NCBI GenBank assembly: GCA_020059745.1 | Contig: JAGVBK010000002.1 | Location: 168,301 to 206,435 of the forward strand | Length of the DNA: 38,135 bases | Reading direction: 5' to 3' | Origin: Candidatus Shapirobacteria bacterium | GTDB taxonomy: Bacteria > Patescibacteriota > Microgenomatia > UM-FILTER-40-11 | In this document: piece after piece, positions 25,302 through 32,478 of the stretch | How the letters are laid out: each line of letters starts with the position of its first letter | Position numbering within the stretch: the first letter of the stretch is position 1 | Program-made: the position numbers and the translations under genes | Notes under the pieces: generated by a model | Database searches by the model: none | Seen by the model: only the letters and a program-made list of their open reading frames with translations | What the model was told of the DNA's origin: nothing

Positions 25302-26496
25302 TGGTTTTAAAAACCGACTTTCTTTTTGCTTTTAAAAGCAGGCTTAAAAGTATAATGTAATAACCCCAAAAAAGCCAAGGCTGAAAAACCGTAAACTGAA
25401 CCTGAAAAAACTTTATACTGGCAGAAGCGTTTATGATCTGCTCAATATAAAAAAGCAAAGGAAAAATAAGATAAGATGGGATAATTGCCAAATTTGTCCA
25501 CAAAAGCCCGGTTAAGCCAATAACAAAGCCTGCTTCAAGGATAAAAGGAATCGGCCACAAAATAAGCAAATTAACAAAAGGTGAAGCTAAATTAAGCTGA
25601 CCAAAGCTGCTAATTAAGACCGGCAGTGTGGTTATTTGGGCAGCTATAGTTGAAGAAAAGTTACTGTTTTTAAAAAGGAAAAAGCCTGAGCTTTTCAAGC
25701 AAGGCTGGACAAAAACCAGACCGGCAGTGGCTAAAAATGAAAGCTGAAAGCCAATATCCCAAAGCAAAAAGGGCTCAAAAAAGAGCATGAGCCCGGCAGT
25801 AAGAAAAAGAACCCGACCCGAACTGGTTTTCCTGCCAATGATTTGGCCAAAATATACTAATGTGGCCATGACCGCAGCCCTGACAATCGGCGGGTTAAAA
25901 CCGCTCATAATACTGTAAAACCATATCAAAATAAATAAAAATAAGATAGCTTTTTTTCTCTTAAAAAAGAGGGTTAAAAAAGAAAGGCAGCCTTCAGAAA
26001 CCATGGCAATGTTCATTCCCGAAGCCACCATAATGTGAAGCGTGCCTGTTTGTTTGAGCTTCTCATAAAAGGAGAAGGAAATAAGCTTTTTGTCTCCCAA
26101 AACAATGCCGGAAACAATGCCGTCAAAAGGCCTGGGGAAAACAGAATTAAAAACATGCCTTAGTTTTTGCCTTAAATTAATAGCCGGGTTTTGTCCTTTT
26201 TTTTCGCTTATAAGCTCAATTTGAGGATAAGAAAGAAAATAACCAGCCTTATCCGCTTGTTTTATCTCCCCTTTTATAGTGAGCTTCTGACCAAAATCAT
26301 ACTCCGGATAGCGGCCAGTAAGAATCTTAAATCTTCCTACCTTAAGAAACTGAGAGTTGTCAAGAATTTCCGGCTCGCTTGACAAAACAGTTGTAATCTT
26401 AACCTTGTCTCCTTTTGAAAAACTCTTTTCATTCCAAAACAAAAAACGAAGCGAAAGTAAAATAGCCAAAAGAAGAAAGACTGCGTTTTTTGCCAT
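25291..26496 (-). CDS. comEC: ComEC membrane channel part (competence domain)
   Basis: A 401-residue polytopic membrane protein, the DNA-uptake channel of natural competence. A short N-terminal OB-like segment (TTVLSSEPEILDN ... LTIKGEIKQADK) is followed by the competence domain: FDGIVSGIVLGDKKLIS, TGTLHIMVASGMNIAMV (signature), FNPPIVRAAVMATLVYFGQIIGRKTSSGRVLF and DIGFQLSFLATAGLVF. It stops after the last membrane helices and lacks the MBL domain, which is encoded by the next, overlapping gene. The ATG overlaps the comEA stop (TAATG). Order comEA-comEC-comEC' matches classical competence operons. Confidence 0.93.
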   Translation of the reverse strand: MAKNAVFLLLAILLSLRFLFWNEKSFSKGDKVKITTVLSSEPEILDNSQFLKVGRFKILTGRYPEYDFGQKLTIKGEIKQADKAGYFLSYPQIELISEKKGQNPAINLRQKLRHVFNSVFPRPFDGIVSGIVLGDKKLISFSFYEKLKQTGTLHIMVASGMNIAMVSEGCLSFLTLFFKRKKAILFLFILIWFYSIMSGFNPPIVRAAVMATLVYFGQIIGRKTSSGRVLFLTAGLMLFFEPFLLWDIGFQLSFLATAGLVFVQPCLKSSGFFLFKNSNFSSTIAAQITTLPVLISSFGQLNLASPFVNLLILWPIPFILEAGFVIGLTGLLWTNLAIIPSYLIFPLLFYIEQIINASASIKFFQVQFTVFQPWLFWGYYIILLSLLLKAKRKSVFKTNAF

Positions 26497-27089
26497 TAGT
26501 AAACCTTTATCTCGTCTTTAATCGCCTCCCAGACATTGCTTTTGACAATCTTTTTTTCCAAAAGCTCTTCCGGCTTTTGATAAGGTCTGCCTTCAATAAT
26601 CTTTTTAGCAGTCGCCTCCCCAACTCCCCACAAAGTATCAAGCTCCGCCACCGACGCAGTGTTTACATTGATTTTTGAAGGCAAATCAGGCAAATTAGAC
26701 GAATTAGACAAATTCGATAAATTCGATAAATTCGAAGACTCGGCAGGAATAAAAATCTTGGTTCCATCCTCAAGTTTCATGGCCAGGTTTATATTTCTTG
26801 AAACCCATTGCCTGTCTGCTTTAGCAGTATAGCCGCCCCCCTTAATAAGCAAATCATTCACCCGACTGCCAGATTTAAGCTCGTAAACGCCAGGATTTAT
26901 CACTTCTCCAGCAATCTCAGCTATCAAAACCTCGTTTTCGTCCACTTGCGGCTCTTCTTCAAAAATTTCAACCTCTGTTTTCTCGGTTAAAGAAGAAATT
27001 TTAAAAATTAAAAAACCGGCACCGATTAAAAAAACACCAGCCAAAAATAAACCTAAAGCTTTGTTTTTCCCTTCTGCCTCTATTTCCAT
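26496..27089 (-). CDS. comEA: ComEA-like DNA receptor
   Basis: A 197-residue membrane-anchored DNA-binding protein for transformation. One membrane helix at about 12-30 (LGLFLAGVFLIGAGFLIF), an SLBB domain at about 53-115 (VLIAEIAGEVINPGVYELKSG ... IFIPAE), a Ser/Asn/Leu-rich linker encoded by 9-bp repeats, then a helix-hairpin-helix pair (INVNTASVAELDTLWGVGEATAKKIIEGRPY). It passes double-stranded DNA to the ComEC channel encoded downstream. First gene of the operon; a 12-bp inverted repeat overlaps its probable promoter. Confidence 0.93.
   Translation of the reverse strand: MEIEAEGKNKALGLFLAGVFLIGAGFLIFKISSLTEKTEVEIFEEEPQVDENEVLIAEIAGEVINPGVYELKSGSRVNDLLIKGGGYTAKADRQWVSRNINLAMKLEDGTKIFIPAESSNLSNLSNLSNSSNLPDLPSKINVNTASVAELDTLWGVGEATAKKIIEGRPYQKPEELLEKKIVKSNVWEAIKDEIKVY
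26683..26736 (+). repeat. 9-bp tandem repeats in the comEA linker
   Basis: Six 9-bp units: AAATCAGGC, AAATTAGAC, GAATTAGAC, AAATTCGAT, AAATTCGAT, AAATTCGAA. They encode SNL/SNS/PDL triplets in the flexible linker between the SLBB and helix-hairpin-helix domains. Unit number could change without a frameshift, so linker length may vary between strains. Confidence 0.75.
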
Positions 27090-27092
27090 TTT

Positions 27093-27127
27093 TTAATTAC
27101 ACTACCTTCTTTATATAGTGTAATTAA
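27093..27127. promoter_or_regulatory. Inverted repeat upstream of comEA, operator candidate
   Basis: Perfect 12-bp arms TTAATTACACTA (27093-27104) and TAGTGTAATTAA (27116-27127) around an 11-bp centre. On the minus strand the dyad covers a plausible -10 (TATATA or TATAAA), with a weak -35 TTTAAA 17 bp upstream, just before comEA. A repressor binding here could control the competence operon; an RNA hairpin is the alternative. Confidence 0.4.
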
Positions 27128-27166
27128 TACCACATTTAAAACAGTTTTTCCTAAAAGTATTTTTAA

Positions 27167-27195
27167 TTGAATTTTTTTTTATTATTAACTACTAT
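27167..27195 (+). promoter_or_regulatory. Promoter of the kinase-like membrane protein (leaderless)
   Basis: -35 TTGAAT (27167-27172), 17-bp spacer, -10 TACTAT (27190-27195), then 7 nt and the ATG at 27203. The TTG of the -35 box could be mistaken for a start codon 12 codons upstream. Confidence 0.5.
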
Positions 27196-27202
27196 TTATT
27201 TA

Positions 27203-27931
27203 ATGCCCCAAAAAGATAACCAAAACCGCCAGCTTTTTTTAAACGCTTTTTTCTTGGTCTTAGCCATATTCCTGGTCCGCATGTGGTCTCATTCCCCTTT
27301 TTCGAAAGAGTATGATCTTTTTTTAACCTGCTTAATTGTTTTTGCCTATTTTGTTTACCGGATTTTCTTTAGTACTAAAGAAAACCTGGGTTTTGACACC
27401 ATCTTTTTTACCGTTATTATCCTTTTTATCCTCTCTTCTACCGGCGGCCTTAACAGCTCTTTTTTCTTTTTGCTTTATTTCCTTCTTTTCTTGGCTGCTT
27501 TTTTCTTAAACCCGATTGTCCTTTTTGCCCTGACTTTTTCATTAGTTGCTTATTTTACAAATGAGCTTAACTCCCTTCATGGCGGGCTTCAGCTTTTATC
27601 TCTATTTCTAATCGCGCCTTTGGCAGTGTTTTTTAGCAAACAATACTTAAAGCTCCTTGAAAGCCAGAACAAAATTAAAGTCCTGAAAACAAAAGAAAGC
27701 AAGCTTGGAAAAACCGTCAGTAAAGAAGAAACCGATTCCCTTTTCTTTCTTTCCTTAAACTTTAAACAAGGGCTTTTAAGCATTATTCACGAAACAAGCG
27801 AGCTTCTGGCTGATTTAGGCAGTTTTAATCTCAGCCAAAAAGAAAAACTGCAAAAAATCCATAAAAACGCTAAAGAGCTTTTAGAGTCTGGTAAAAAATT
27901 GCAAGAAAAAATAGATAAAGAAACAGATTAA
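27203..27931 (+). CDS. Membrane sensor resembling a histidine kinase without its ATPase domain
   Basis: A 242-residue protein with about six membrane helices in the first 150 residues. The phrase SSTGGLNSSFFFLLYFLLFLAAFFL is typical of sensor kinases with integral-membrane sensory regions. A coiled-coil signalling helix follows (about 152-185), then a helical hairpin (about 185-240) that resembles a dimerisation/phosphoacceptor domain: LNFKQGLLSIIHETSELLADLGSF, with a histidine in the IIHE context. It ends there, with no N, G1 or G2 box and so no ATPase domain. It could be a regulator, a phosphotransfer partner or a truncated kinase. I chose the ATG at 27203 over an upstream TTG because the latter is the -35 box. 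Confidence 0.6.
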   Translation: MPQKDNQNRQLFLNAFFLVLAIFLVRMWSHSPFSKEYDLFLTCLIVFAYFVYRIFFSTKENLGFDTIFFTVIILFILSSTGGLNSSFFFLLYFLLFLAAFFLNPIVLFALTFSLVAYFTNELNSLHGGLQLLSLFLIAPLAVFFSKQYLKLLESQNKIKVLKTKESKLGKTVSKEETDSLFFLSLNFKQGLLSIIHETSELLADLGSFNLSQKEKLQKIHKNAKELLESGKKLQEKIDKETD

Positions 27932-27949
27932 TAATGTAACAATGGTTCA

Positions 27950-28714
27950 ATGGAACATTCAATGAAAACTGTAAATTGTAAATTGAAAATTGCATTCGCA
28001 ATCTTGTTACTTGTTACTTGTTACTTGTTACATATAAAACCTGCTTTTTCCAAAATGGTTTCTGAGGATTACGAACTGCAGATGCCAAACCTTAATTTTT
28101 CCTCAGGCAACATGTCTTCATCGGGAATTAATCTGGGTTTTACCGGCGGTCAAACCGCTTCCGGCGAATACAGCCGCGACGGCTACAAGCTTTTGGCCGG
28201 GTTTTGGTATCTTAAAACCATTATCCCTTTTACTTTTACTGTTTCTAATCAGGTAATTGAATTCGGCAGTCTCTCTGCGGGAGTGCCAAGCCTGGCTACT
28301 ACAACCTTAAGTGTCTCCTGCGGCGGTGCCGGCGGGTACCAGGTCACTGCCCAAGAAAACCACCAACTAATGGCTTTTTCAACCGGAGGCTTAATTGCCG
28401 ATACCACCGGCGATAGTGGTGATATTACCTACTCCAATGCTGGGCTTTGGGAAAACAATACTACCTATGGCTTTGGTTATACCATGCATGGCCAAGATGT
28501 TCCTACTCCCTTTCCCACAGCCTCGCCTGCCGGCAATTATTATAAACAGTTTGCTGACGCTTCAAACAGCGAAGGCCCGGAAATCATTATGTACTCAGAA
28601 AGCGTTGGCAAAAACCGTACGGCCACAGTTACCTATAAAATCAACATCTCTGCTTCCCAACCTGCCGGAAGATACCAAAATGTTATTACCTACATTGCCA
28701 CACCGACTTATTAG
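27950..28714 (+). CDS. Exported WxL-like surface protein
   Basis: A 254-residue exported protein. Signal peptide about 1-33 (or from M5), ending KPAFS. Much of it is encoded by repeats: residues around VNCKLKIA by TAAATTG units and the hydrophobic core LLLVTCYLLH by four CTTGTTA units. Residues 38-75 hold a short Gly/Ser-rich segment (MVSEDYELQMPNLNFSSGNMSSSGINLGFTGGQTASGEYS-type). The C-terminal domain (about 85-254) is a beta-rich unit ending AGRYQNVITYIATPTY, which closely parallels the end of the protein encoded at 30118-31497 (SGLYRTALTYVATPTF). This ending resembles Gram-positive WxL domains. It would pair with the DUF916-like protein at 29085-30065. Confidence 0.7.
   Translation: MEHSMKTVNCKLKIAFAILLLVTCYLLHIKPAFSKMVSEDYELQMPNLNFSSGNMSSSGINLGFTGGQTASGEYSRDGYKLLAGFWYLKTIIPFTFTVSNQVIEFGSLSAGVPSLATTTLSVSCGGAGGYQVTAQENHQLMAFSTGGLIADTTGDSGDITYSNAGLWENNTTYGFGYTMHGQDVPTPFPTASPAGNYYKQFADASNSEGPEIIMYSESVGKNRTATVTYKINISASQPAGRYQNVITYIATPTY
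27972..28030 (+). repeat. Two heptanucleotide arrays at the start of a surface gene
   Basis: TAAATTG, TAAATTG, AAAATTG (27972-27992), then four perfect CTTGTTA units (28003-28030). Both lie inside the signal-peptide coding sequence. The 19-bp sequence attgtaaattgaaaattgc (27975-27993) recurs exactly at 29134-29152 at the start of another exported gene. Confidence 0.8.
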
Positions 28715-28747
28715 CATTAATAATTTTCAATTTACAATAAATTTGCA

Positions 28748-29080
28748 ATGACTCAATTTACAAATAAATATAATCTTGAAGAAAGAACAGCTAAGTTTGG
28801 AGAAAGTATCATTAACTTCTGCAGAAACCTTTCTCAAGACAATATTTCTTCTCCTTTAATAAACCAGGTTGTACGCTCTTCAACCAGCGTCGGGGCAAAC
28901 TATAAAGATTTTGAAAATAAAATTTTTATATGCAAGAAGGAATCGCAAGAAACAAAACACTGGCTAAGAATGCTTGCAAATTGCTTTCCTGACAGAAAAG
29001 AAGAAATCAGAAAACTTTGGACAGAGGCCCAAGAATTAACCATGATTTTTCAGAAGATTACCAGTAGTTTGAATAAATGA
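28748..29080 (+). CDS. Four-helix-bundle protein (S23/IVP family)
   Basis: A 110-residue protein of the four-helix-bundle family known from 23S rRNA intervening sequences and from Avd-like proteins of diversity-generating retroelements. Family features: YNLEERTAKFGESIINFCRNL, VVRSSTSVGANY, FENKIFICKKESQETKHWLRML, and a final helix LWTEAQELTMIFQKITSSL. Between GANYK and DFENKI it lacks about ten residues (EAD.A.SKK-type) that are usual in the family, so helix 2/3 is shortened. No retroelement reverse transcriptase or rRNA gene is nearby. Despite the S23 label it is not a standard ribosomal protein. Confidence 0.8.
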   Translation: MTQFTNKYNLEERTAKFGESIINFCRNLSQDNISSPLINQVVRSSTSVGANYKDFENKIFICKKESQETKHWLRMLANCFPDRKEEIRKLWTEAQELTMIFQKITSSLNK

Positions 29081-29084
29081 TTAA

Positions 29085-30065
29085 ATGAAGTATTTAAGGA
29101 AAAGCCCCGCGAAGCTTGAGCGAAGTGGGATAAATTGTAAATTGAAAATTGCGTCAATATTATTAATCATACTCACTCTAATTGCCAGGCCCGCAAAAGT
29201 TTATGGACAAAGCTTATCTTTGTCCATTTGGCCGCCGCTTCTTGAAATAATGATTCAGCCCGGCCGGACAGTCACCCATGTTTACCGACTGACAAACAAC
29301 TCTGAGCAAGAGCTTTTGGTAACCCCTTACCTTTTCGCTTTTGAGCCTTTAAATGAGTTTGGACAGATAAAAATAAAAGAGTTATCTGCTACCGGTGGTC
29401 AGCAATCAGGAAATTTTTTCTCTTTTGAGTCCAGGGAAAAGTTCGGTGAGCCTTTCCCTGTTCCGATTAATACTACCAAAGAACTGGTGCTAAAAATTCA
29501 TATTCCTCCGGAAACTTCTGAAAATGATTATTATCATACCCTTCTTTTTTCCACGGCGGAAACTGCTTTAGAAAAAGAAGGAGCAGAAGGAAAAGCCGGT
29601 TCTGTTACCCAAATCGGCAGCAATATCCTCTTAACTGTTTCCAAAAGCGGCAAGCCTGAACTTTTGGCCAGGATTGCCAAGTTCTCCGCCCCTTTTTTGA
29701 TTGATTCTTTTTCTGAGACAAACCTGGAGCTTATTCTGGAAAACTGGGGAAAAGCGTTTTGGAAACCTTTTGGAAAAATTGAAATTACCGGCCTTTTTAA
29801 TCAAAAAGAAGAACTTAAGGTGCTCGAACAAAATGTTTTGGCAGGATCAATGCGCAAAATAAATCTCGAACCTTTTTCTCCCAAAATTCCTCTTGGCCCT
29901 TTTAAGGCAAAACTTGTTTTCTCGCCTAACGAAAACGGCCAGAGCCTAAACGAGGAGGTTGTTTTTTGGTACTTTCCTTTTAAGGTGGTAATTTCTGCCC
30001 TAATCTTTCTTTTTGTGTTTTTCCATGTAAGAAAACTGGCAAAACGAAGACAAAACAGCTCTTGA
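29085..30065 (+). CDS. Exported DUF916-like membrane protein
   Basis: A 326-residue exported protein. The first 23 residues (MKYLRKSPAKLERSGINCKL...) are encoded by repeat DNA, and the hydrophobic export segment IASILLIILTLIARPAKVYGQ follows. Residues 43-185 form a DUF916-type sandwich (LSIWPPLLEIMIQPGRTVTHVYRLTNNSEQ ... TTKELVLKIHIPPETSENDYYHTLLF). Residues 190-290 form the second domain (LELILENWGKAFWKPFGKIEITG). A C-terminal membrane helix (about 301-319) is followed by a basic tail. Starts 4 bp after the four-helix-bundle gene. Probably served the WxL-like proteins on either side. No Shine-Dalgarno; GTG/TTG alternatives are possible, because the native start may have been replaced by the repeat. 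Confidence 0.75.
   Translation: MKYLRKSPAKLERSGINCKLKIASILLIILTLIARPAKVYGQSLSLSIWPPLLEIMIQPGRTVTHVYRLTNNSEQELLVTPYLFAFEPLNEFGQIKIKELSATGGQQSGNFFSFESREKFGEPFPVPINTTKELVLKIHIPPETSENDYYHTLLFSTAETALEKEGAEGKAGSVTQIGSNILLTVSKSGKPELLARIAKFSAPFLIDSFSETNLELILENWGKAFWKPFGKIEITGLFNQKEELKVLEQNVLAGSMRKINLEPFSPKIPLGPFKAKLVFSPNENGQSLNEEVVFWYFPFKVVISALIFLFVFFHVRKLAKRRQNSS
29104..29137 (+). repeat. 34-bp repeat, left copy of an inverted pair
   Basis: Thirty-four bases beginning GCCCCGCGAAGC and ending GATAAATTG, followed by heptamers TAAATTG and AAAATTG. The exact reverse complement is at 32492-32525. Contains GCGAAG twice, 5 bp apart. Read as codons it gives PAKLERSGIN at the start of the protein encoded here. 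Confidence 0.9.
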
Positions 30066-30091
30066 CAAGGGGTTGCTAACTATTATTCAAT
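30062..30091 (+). promoter_or_regulatory. Possible promoter of the 459-residue WxL-like gene
   Basis: -35 TTGACA (30062-30067), overlapping the previous stop codon, 18-bp spacer, -10 TTCAAT (30086-30091). The -10 is weak. The ATG lies 26 nt downstream without a Shine-Dalgarno. Confidence 0.3.
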
Positions 30092-30117
30092 AGATATTAA
30101 AGAATAAATAAAGCCAA

Positions 30118-31497
30118 ATGAAAAAAATCTTTTTAATCCTTATTCTTAGCGGACTTTTCCTTGCTTTTTCTTCAAACAAAGCCTATGCTGATGCCGGTAT
30201 TCTTATTAACGTAAAAGACACTATCTCTACCTCCAGGCCTTCTGCCTCAACCCCTTTAGCCGCTGACCTTGCTGTTGGCCAGGCAGCTGTCTCAATTGTT
30301 GACAACGGCAGCCGTTTTATCGCCTCTGACTCAGCTAAACTTTTAGGTGATACCTTGGAAACAATCACCATTGCTTCTATGTCAGCAGCCAGTGGCGGCA
30401 ACCGAACTTTATATTTTGCCACAAACAATACCGGTACCCACCACAAGGGAAGCGCGGTTATCGCTCCGGTTACAGCCAAACACACAATTTCTTTTACTAC
30501 CAGTAACGCTGTCCCCTCAAACGGCCGACTCCAGGTAATTTTCCCTGCCGGCGATACTACAAATGCTGCTTCTCCTTCGGCTTCCGGGTTTTCATTTAAT
30601 GGTCTTGAGAGCAGTAACATTTCTATTAACGGAGCCAGCTGCGGCAGCTGGACTATTACCCCTGCTTCAGGCTTAGTCCAATGCAATCTTTCTGTGGGTG
30701 TAAGCGCAAATGCTGAAGTAACAATCACTATCGGCAATTCAACTCCCCAGCTTATTAACCCCACAAAAGTGACTACTGCCGGAACTGCCGATCTTTGGAT
30801 TTTAACTGTCAGAACCCAGGACAGCGCGGCCAATATTATTGACAGTTCTAAAATAAAAATTGGGACTGTCGATTCGGTTGAAGTCTACGCTACGGTGGAT
30901 CCTGTTTTCACCTTTTCCATTGCCGGAATTAACAATGGATTAGCGGTTAACACCGGAAACGCTACCGGCTGCACTAACACAGAAACCATAAATACCGGCT
31001 TTAACTCGTCAGCTACGGAGGTTAATCTAGGCGCTCTGGGAAGGGATATTATTAACAGAAGCGCCCAGCTTATTACCATTACCACTAATGGCTCAGGCGG
31101 TTATGTTTTAACTGCCACCTCAAGCGGCCACTTAATTGACCCTGCTACCGGGTATTGGCTGGCTGATGCCCAAGGAACGCCAACCAACTATAATACACCG
31201 GCTCCGGCCTTTTTAACTGCCGGCACTACTGCTTTCGGTATTCACCCTTGCGGCCTTGATGTCACTACCGGAACCTGGGGATCAGGAGCTACCGGCGGAG
31301 GAGCTGGGGCCAAATATGCTAACCCCTCTCCCGTTTATTATTACAAGCTGGCTGAAGATACTGATGGTCCAGTTACAACCGATGTTACCGCTGGAAACGG
31401 CTTAATCACCGTGCAATATGCGGCCACTATTTCTGCGGTTGTTCCCTCAGGTCTTTACCGAACCGCTTTAACTTATGTGGCAACGCCAACTTTTTAA
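30118..31497 (+). CDS. Exported WxL-like surface protein
   Basis: A 459-residue exported protein, low in charge and rich in Thr, Ser, Ala and Gly. Signal peptide 1-25 (ending YADAG). Residues 26-260 hold one or two Ig-like segments (ISTSRPSAS..., HTISFTTSNAVPSNGRLQVIFPAGD...). The C-terminal ~200 residues form a beta-rich domain that ends VVPSGLYRTALTYVATPTF, the same ending as the 254-residue protein upstream. In Gram-positive csc clusters WxL proteins sit beside DUF916 proteins. The same order is seen here, with DUF916-like genes on both sides; the next starts 14 bp downstream. Confidence 0.75.
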   Translation: MKKIFLILILSGLFLAFSSNKAYADAGILINVKDTISTSRPSASTPLAADLAVGQAAVSIVDNGSRFIASDSAKLLGDTLETITIASMSAASGGNRTLYFATNNTGTHHKGSAVIAPVTAKHTISFTTSNAVPSNGRLQVIFPAGDTTNAASPSASGFSFNGLESSNISINGASCGSWTITPASGLVQCNLSVGVSANAEVTITIGNSTPQLINPTKVTTAGTADLWILTVRTQDSAANIIDSSKIKIGTVDSVEVYATVDPVFTFSIAGINNGLAVNTGNATGCTNTETINTGFNSSATEVNLGALGRDIINRSAQLITITTNGSGGYVLTATSSGHLIDPATGYWLADAQGTPTNYNTPAPAFLTAGTTAFGIHPCGLDVTTGTWGSGATGGGAGAKYANPSPVYYYKLAEDTDGPVTTDVTAGNGLITVQYAATISAVVPSGLYRTALTYVATPTF

Positions 31498-31511
31498 AAA
31501 AATTAATAAAA

Positions 31512-32468
31512 ATGAAAAAAGCCTGCCAAAAAAAGACAAAAATTAAAAAATCCCTCATAATTGCCATCATTTTCGGCCTTCTTTCCTTAATGGTCGGTTT
31601 AAGAAGAACTTCCGCCCAGACAAACCAAAGAACCTTTACTATCTCTCCTCCAACCATTAACTTTAACCTTGAACCGGGCAAGAGTGAGGAAAAAACGATT
31701 AAAATTACCAATAACTCTGCTGAGCCAATGACTTTTGTTATCGGCATTCAAGATTTTATTGTTAACGATAATTCCGGCACTCCCGAGCTTCTTCCCAGCG
31801 GCTTTAAGCCGGATAACAAATATGCTGCCTCAACATGGGCCACCGCTTATCCTGAACTGGTCACTGTTCAACCGGGTAAAACAGCCACTACCACTCTTTA
31901 CCTTCGGGTTCCGGGTAATGCCAGGCCAGGAGGAAAATATATTTCTTTAACTTTAAGACCGCTTAGTTCCGATTCTCCTGACGGCTCAGGGGCTGCGGTT
32001 AGCACTGTAATCGGCACCCTTGCCTACATTACTGTTGCCGGCGATGTTGAAGAAAAGGCCCAGATAATAAGCTTTACGGCCCCTACTCTTTCCGAGTATG
32101 GCCCAATTCCTTTTAACACAGAAATTAAAAACTTGGGCGACCTTCATATAAATCCAAAAGCAACGGTTGAAGTTAAAAACCTTTTTGGTAAAAAAGTTCA
32201 TTCCTTTGCTTTAGACAACCTAAACATTTTCCCCGGCACTTCAAGGATTTATGAAAACAACTGGGAAACAAAATGGCTTTTTGGCCGCTATACTGCCAAT
32301 CTCTCCGGTTATTACGGCCAGAATAACCAGCTTAACCTTGTGGCTCTTGCTTCCTTCTGGGTCATTCCCTACAAGCTAATTGCGATTGTTTTACTGGCTA
32401 CCGCCTTGGTTTTGATCACTGCCTTTTACCTCAAAAAAAGAAACGAACCCCAAGAGATAGAAGAATAA
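31512..32468 (+). CDS. Exported DUF916 membrane protein
   Basis: A 318-residue exported protein and the clearest DUF916 case in the window. Signal peptide 1-36 (ending TSAQT). DUF916 domain: FTISPPTINFNLEPGKSEEKTIKITNNSAEPMTF, a middle part with SGFKPDNKYAAS, then VQPGKTATTTLYLRVPGNARPGGKYISLTLRP. The second domain is at about 195-275 (FNTEIKNLGDLHINPKATVEVKNLFGKKV). A C-terminal membrane helix (about 286-306) is followed by KKRNEPQEIEE. It follows the WxL-like gene by 14 bp and is surely co-transcribed with it. Its likely role is to bind and hold that protein at the surface. Confidence 0.85.
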   Translation: MKKACQKKTKIKKSLIIAIIFGLLSLMVGLRRTSAQTNQRTFTISPPTINFNLEPGKSEEKTIKITNNSAEPMTFVIGIQDFIVNDNSGTPELLPSGFKPDNKYAASTWATAYPELVTVQPGKTATTTLYLRVPGNARPGGKYISLTLRPLSSDSPDGSGAAVSTVIGTLAYITVAGDVEEKAQIISFTAPTLSEYGPIPFNTEIKNLGDLHINPKATVEVKNLFGKKVHSFALDNLNIFPGTSRIYENNWETKWLFGRYTANLSGYYGQNNQLNLVALASFWVIPYKLIAIVLLATALVLITAFYLKKRNEPQEIEE

Positions 32469-32478
32469 GGTCCGGTCA

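Larger units (their letters stand above)
28722..29150 (+). mobile_element. Candidate small mobile unit: four-helix-bundle gene between inverted repeats
   Basis: A perfect 17-bp inverted repeat (aattttcaatttacaat at 28722-28738, reverse complement at 29134-29150) brackets the four-helix-bundle gene. The arms are made of heptamers. The unit splits a run of exported-protein genes (27950-28714 and 29085-30065). The right end also carries a 34-bp element (29104-29137). No transposase is encoded, so if mobile it would be moved in trans. A second, decayed copy with the same design lies at 33547-33783. Mobility is inferred. Confidence 0.4.

Noticed and set aside
24405-26496. comEC broken by a sequencing frameshift
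   Set aside because: The second gene has an ATG in the overlap and a plausible start region, and the genes overlap by 11 bp as coupled genes often do. An error cannot be excluded, but it is not needed.
28748-29080. Ribosomal protein S23
   Set aside because: The name is historical for this four-helix-bundle family; no rRNA intervening sequence or ribosomal operon is present.
30183-30833. 216-codon open reading on the minus strand
   Set aside because: It lies fully inside the well-supported exported gene at 30118-31497 and its translation has no domain features; it arises from low-complexity Thr/Ala codons.
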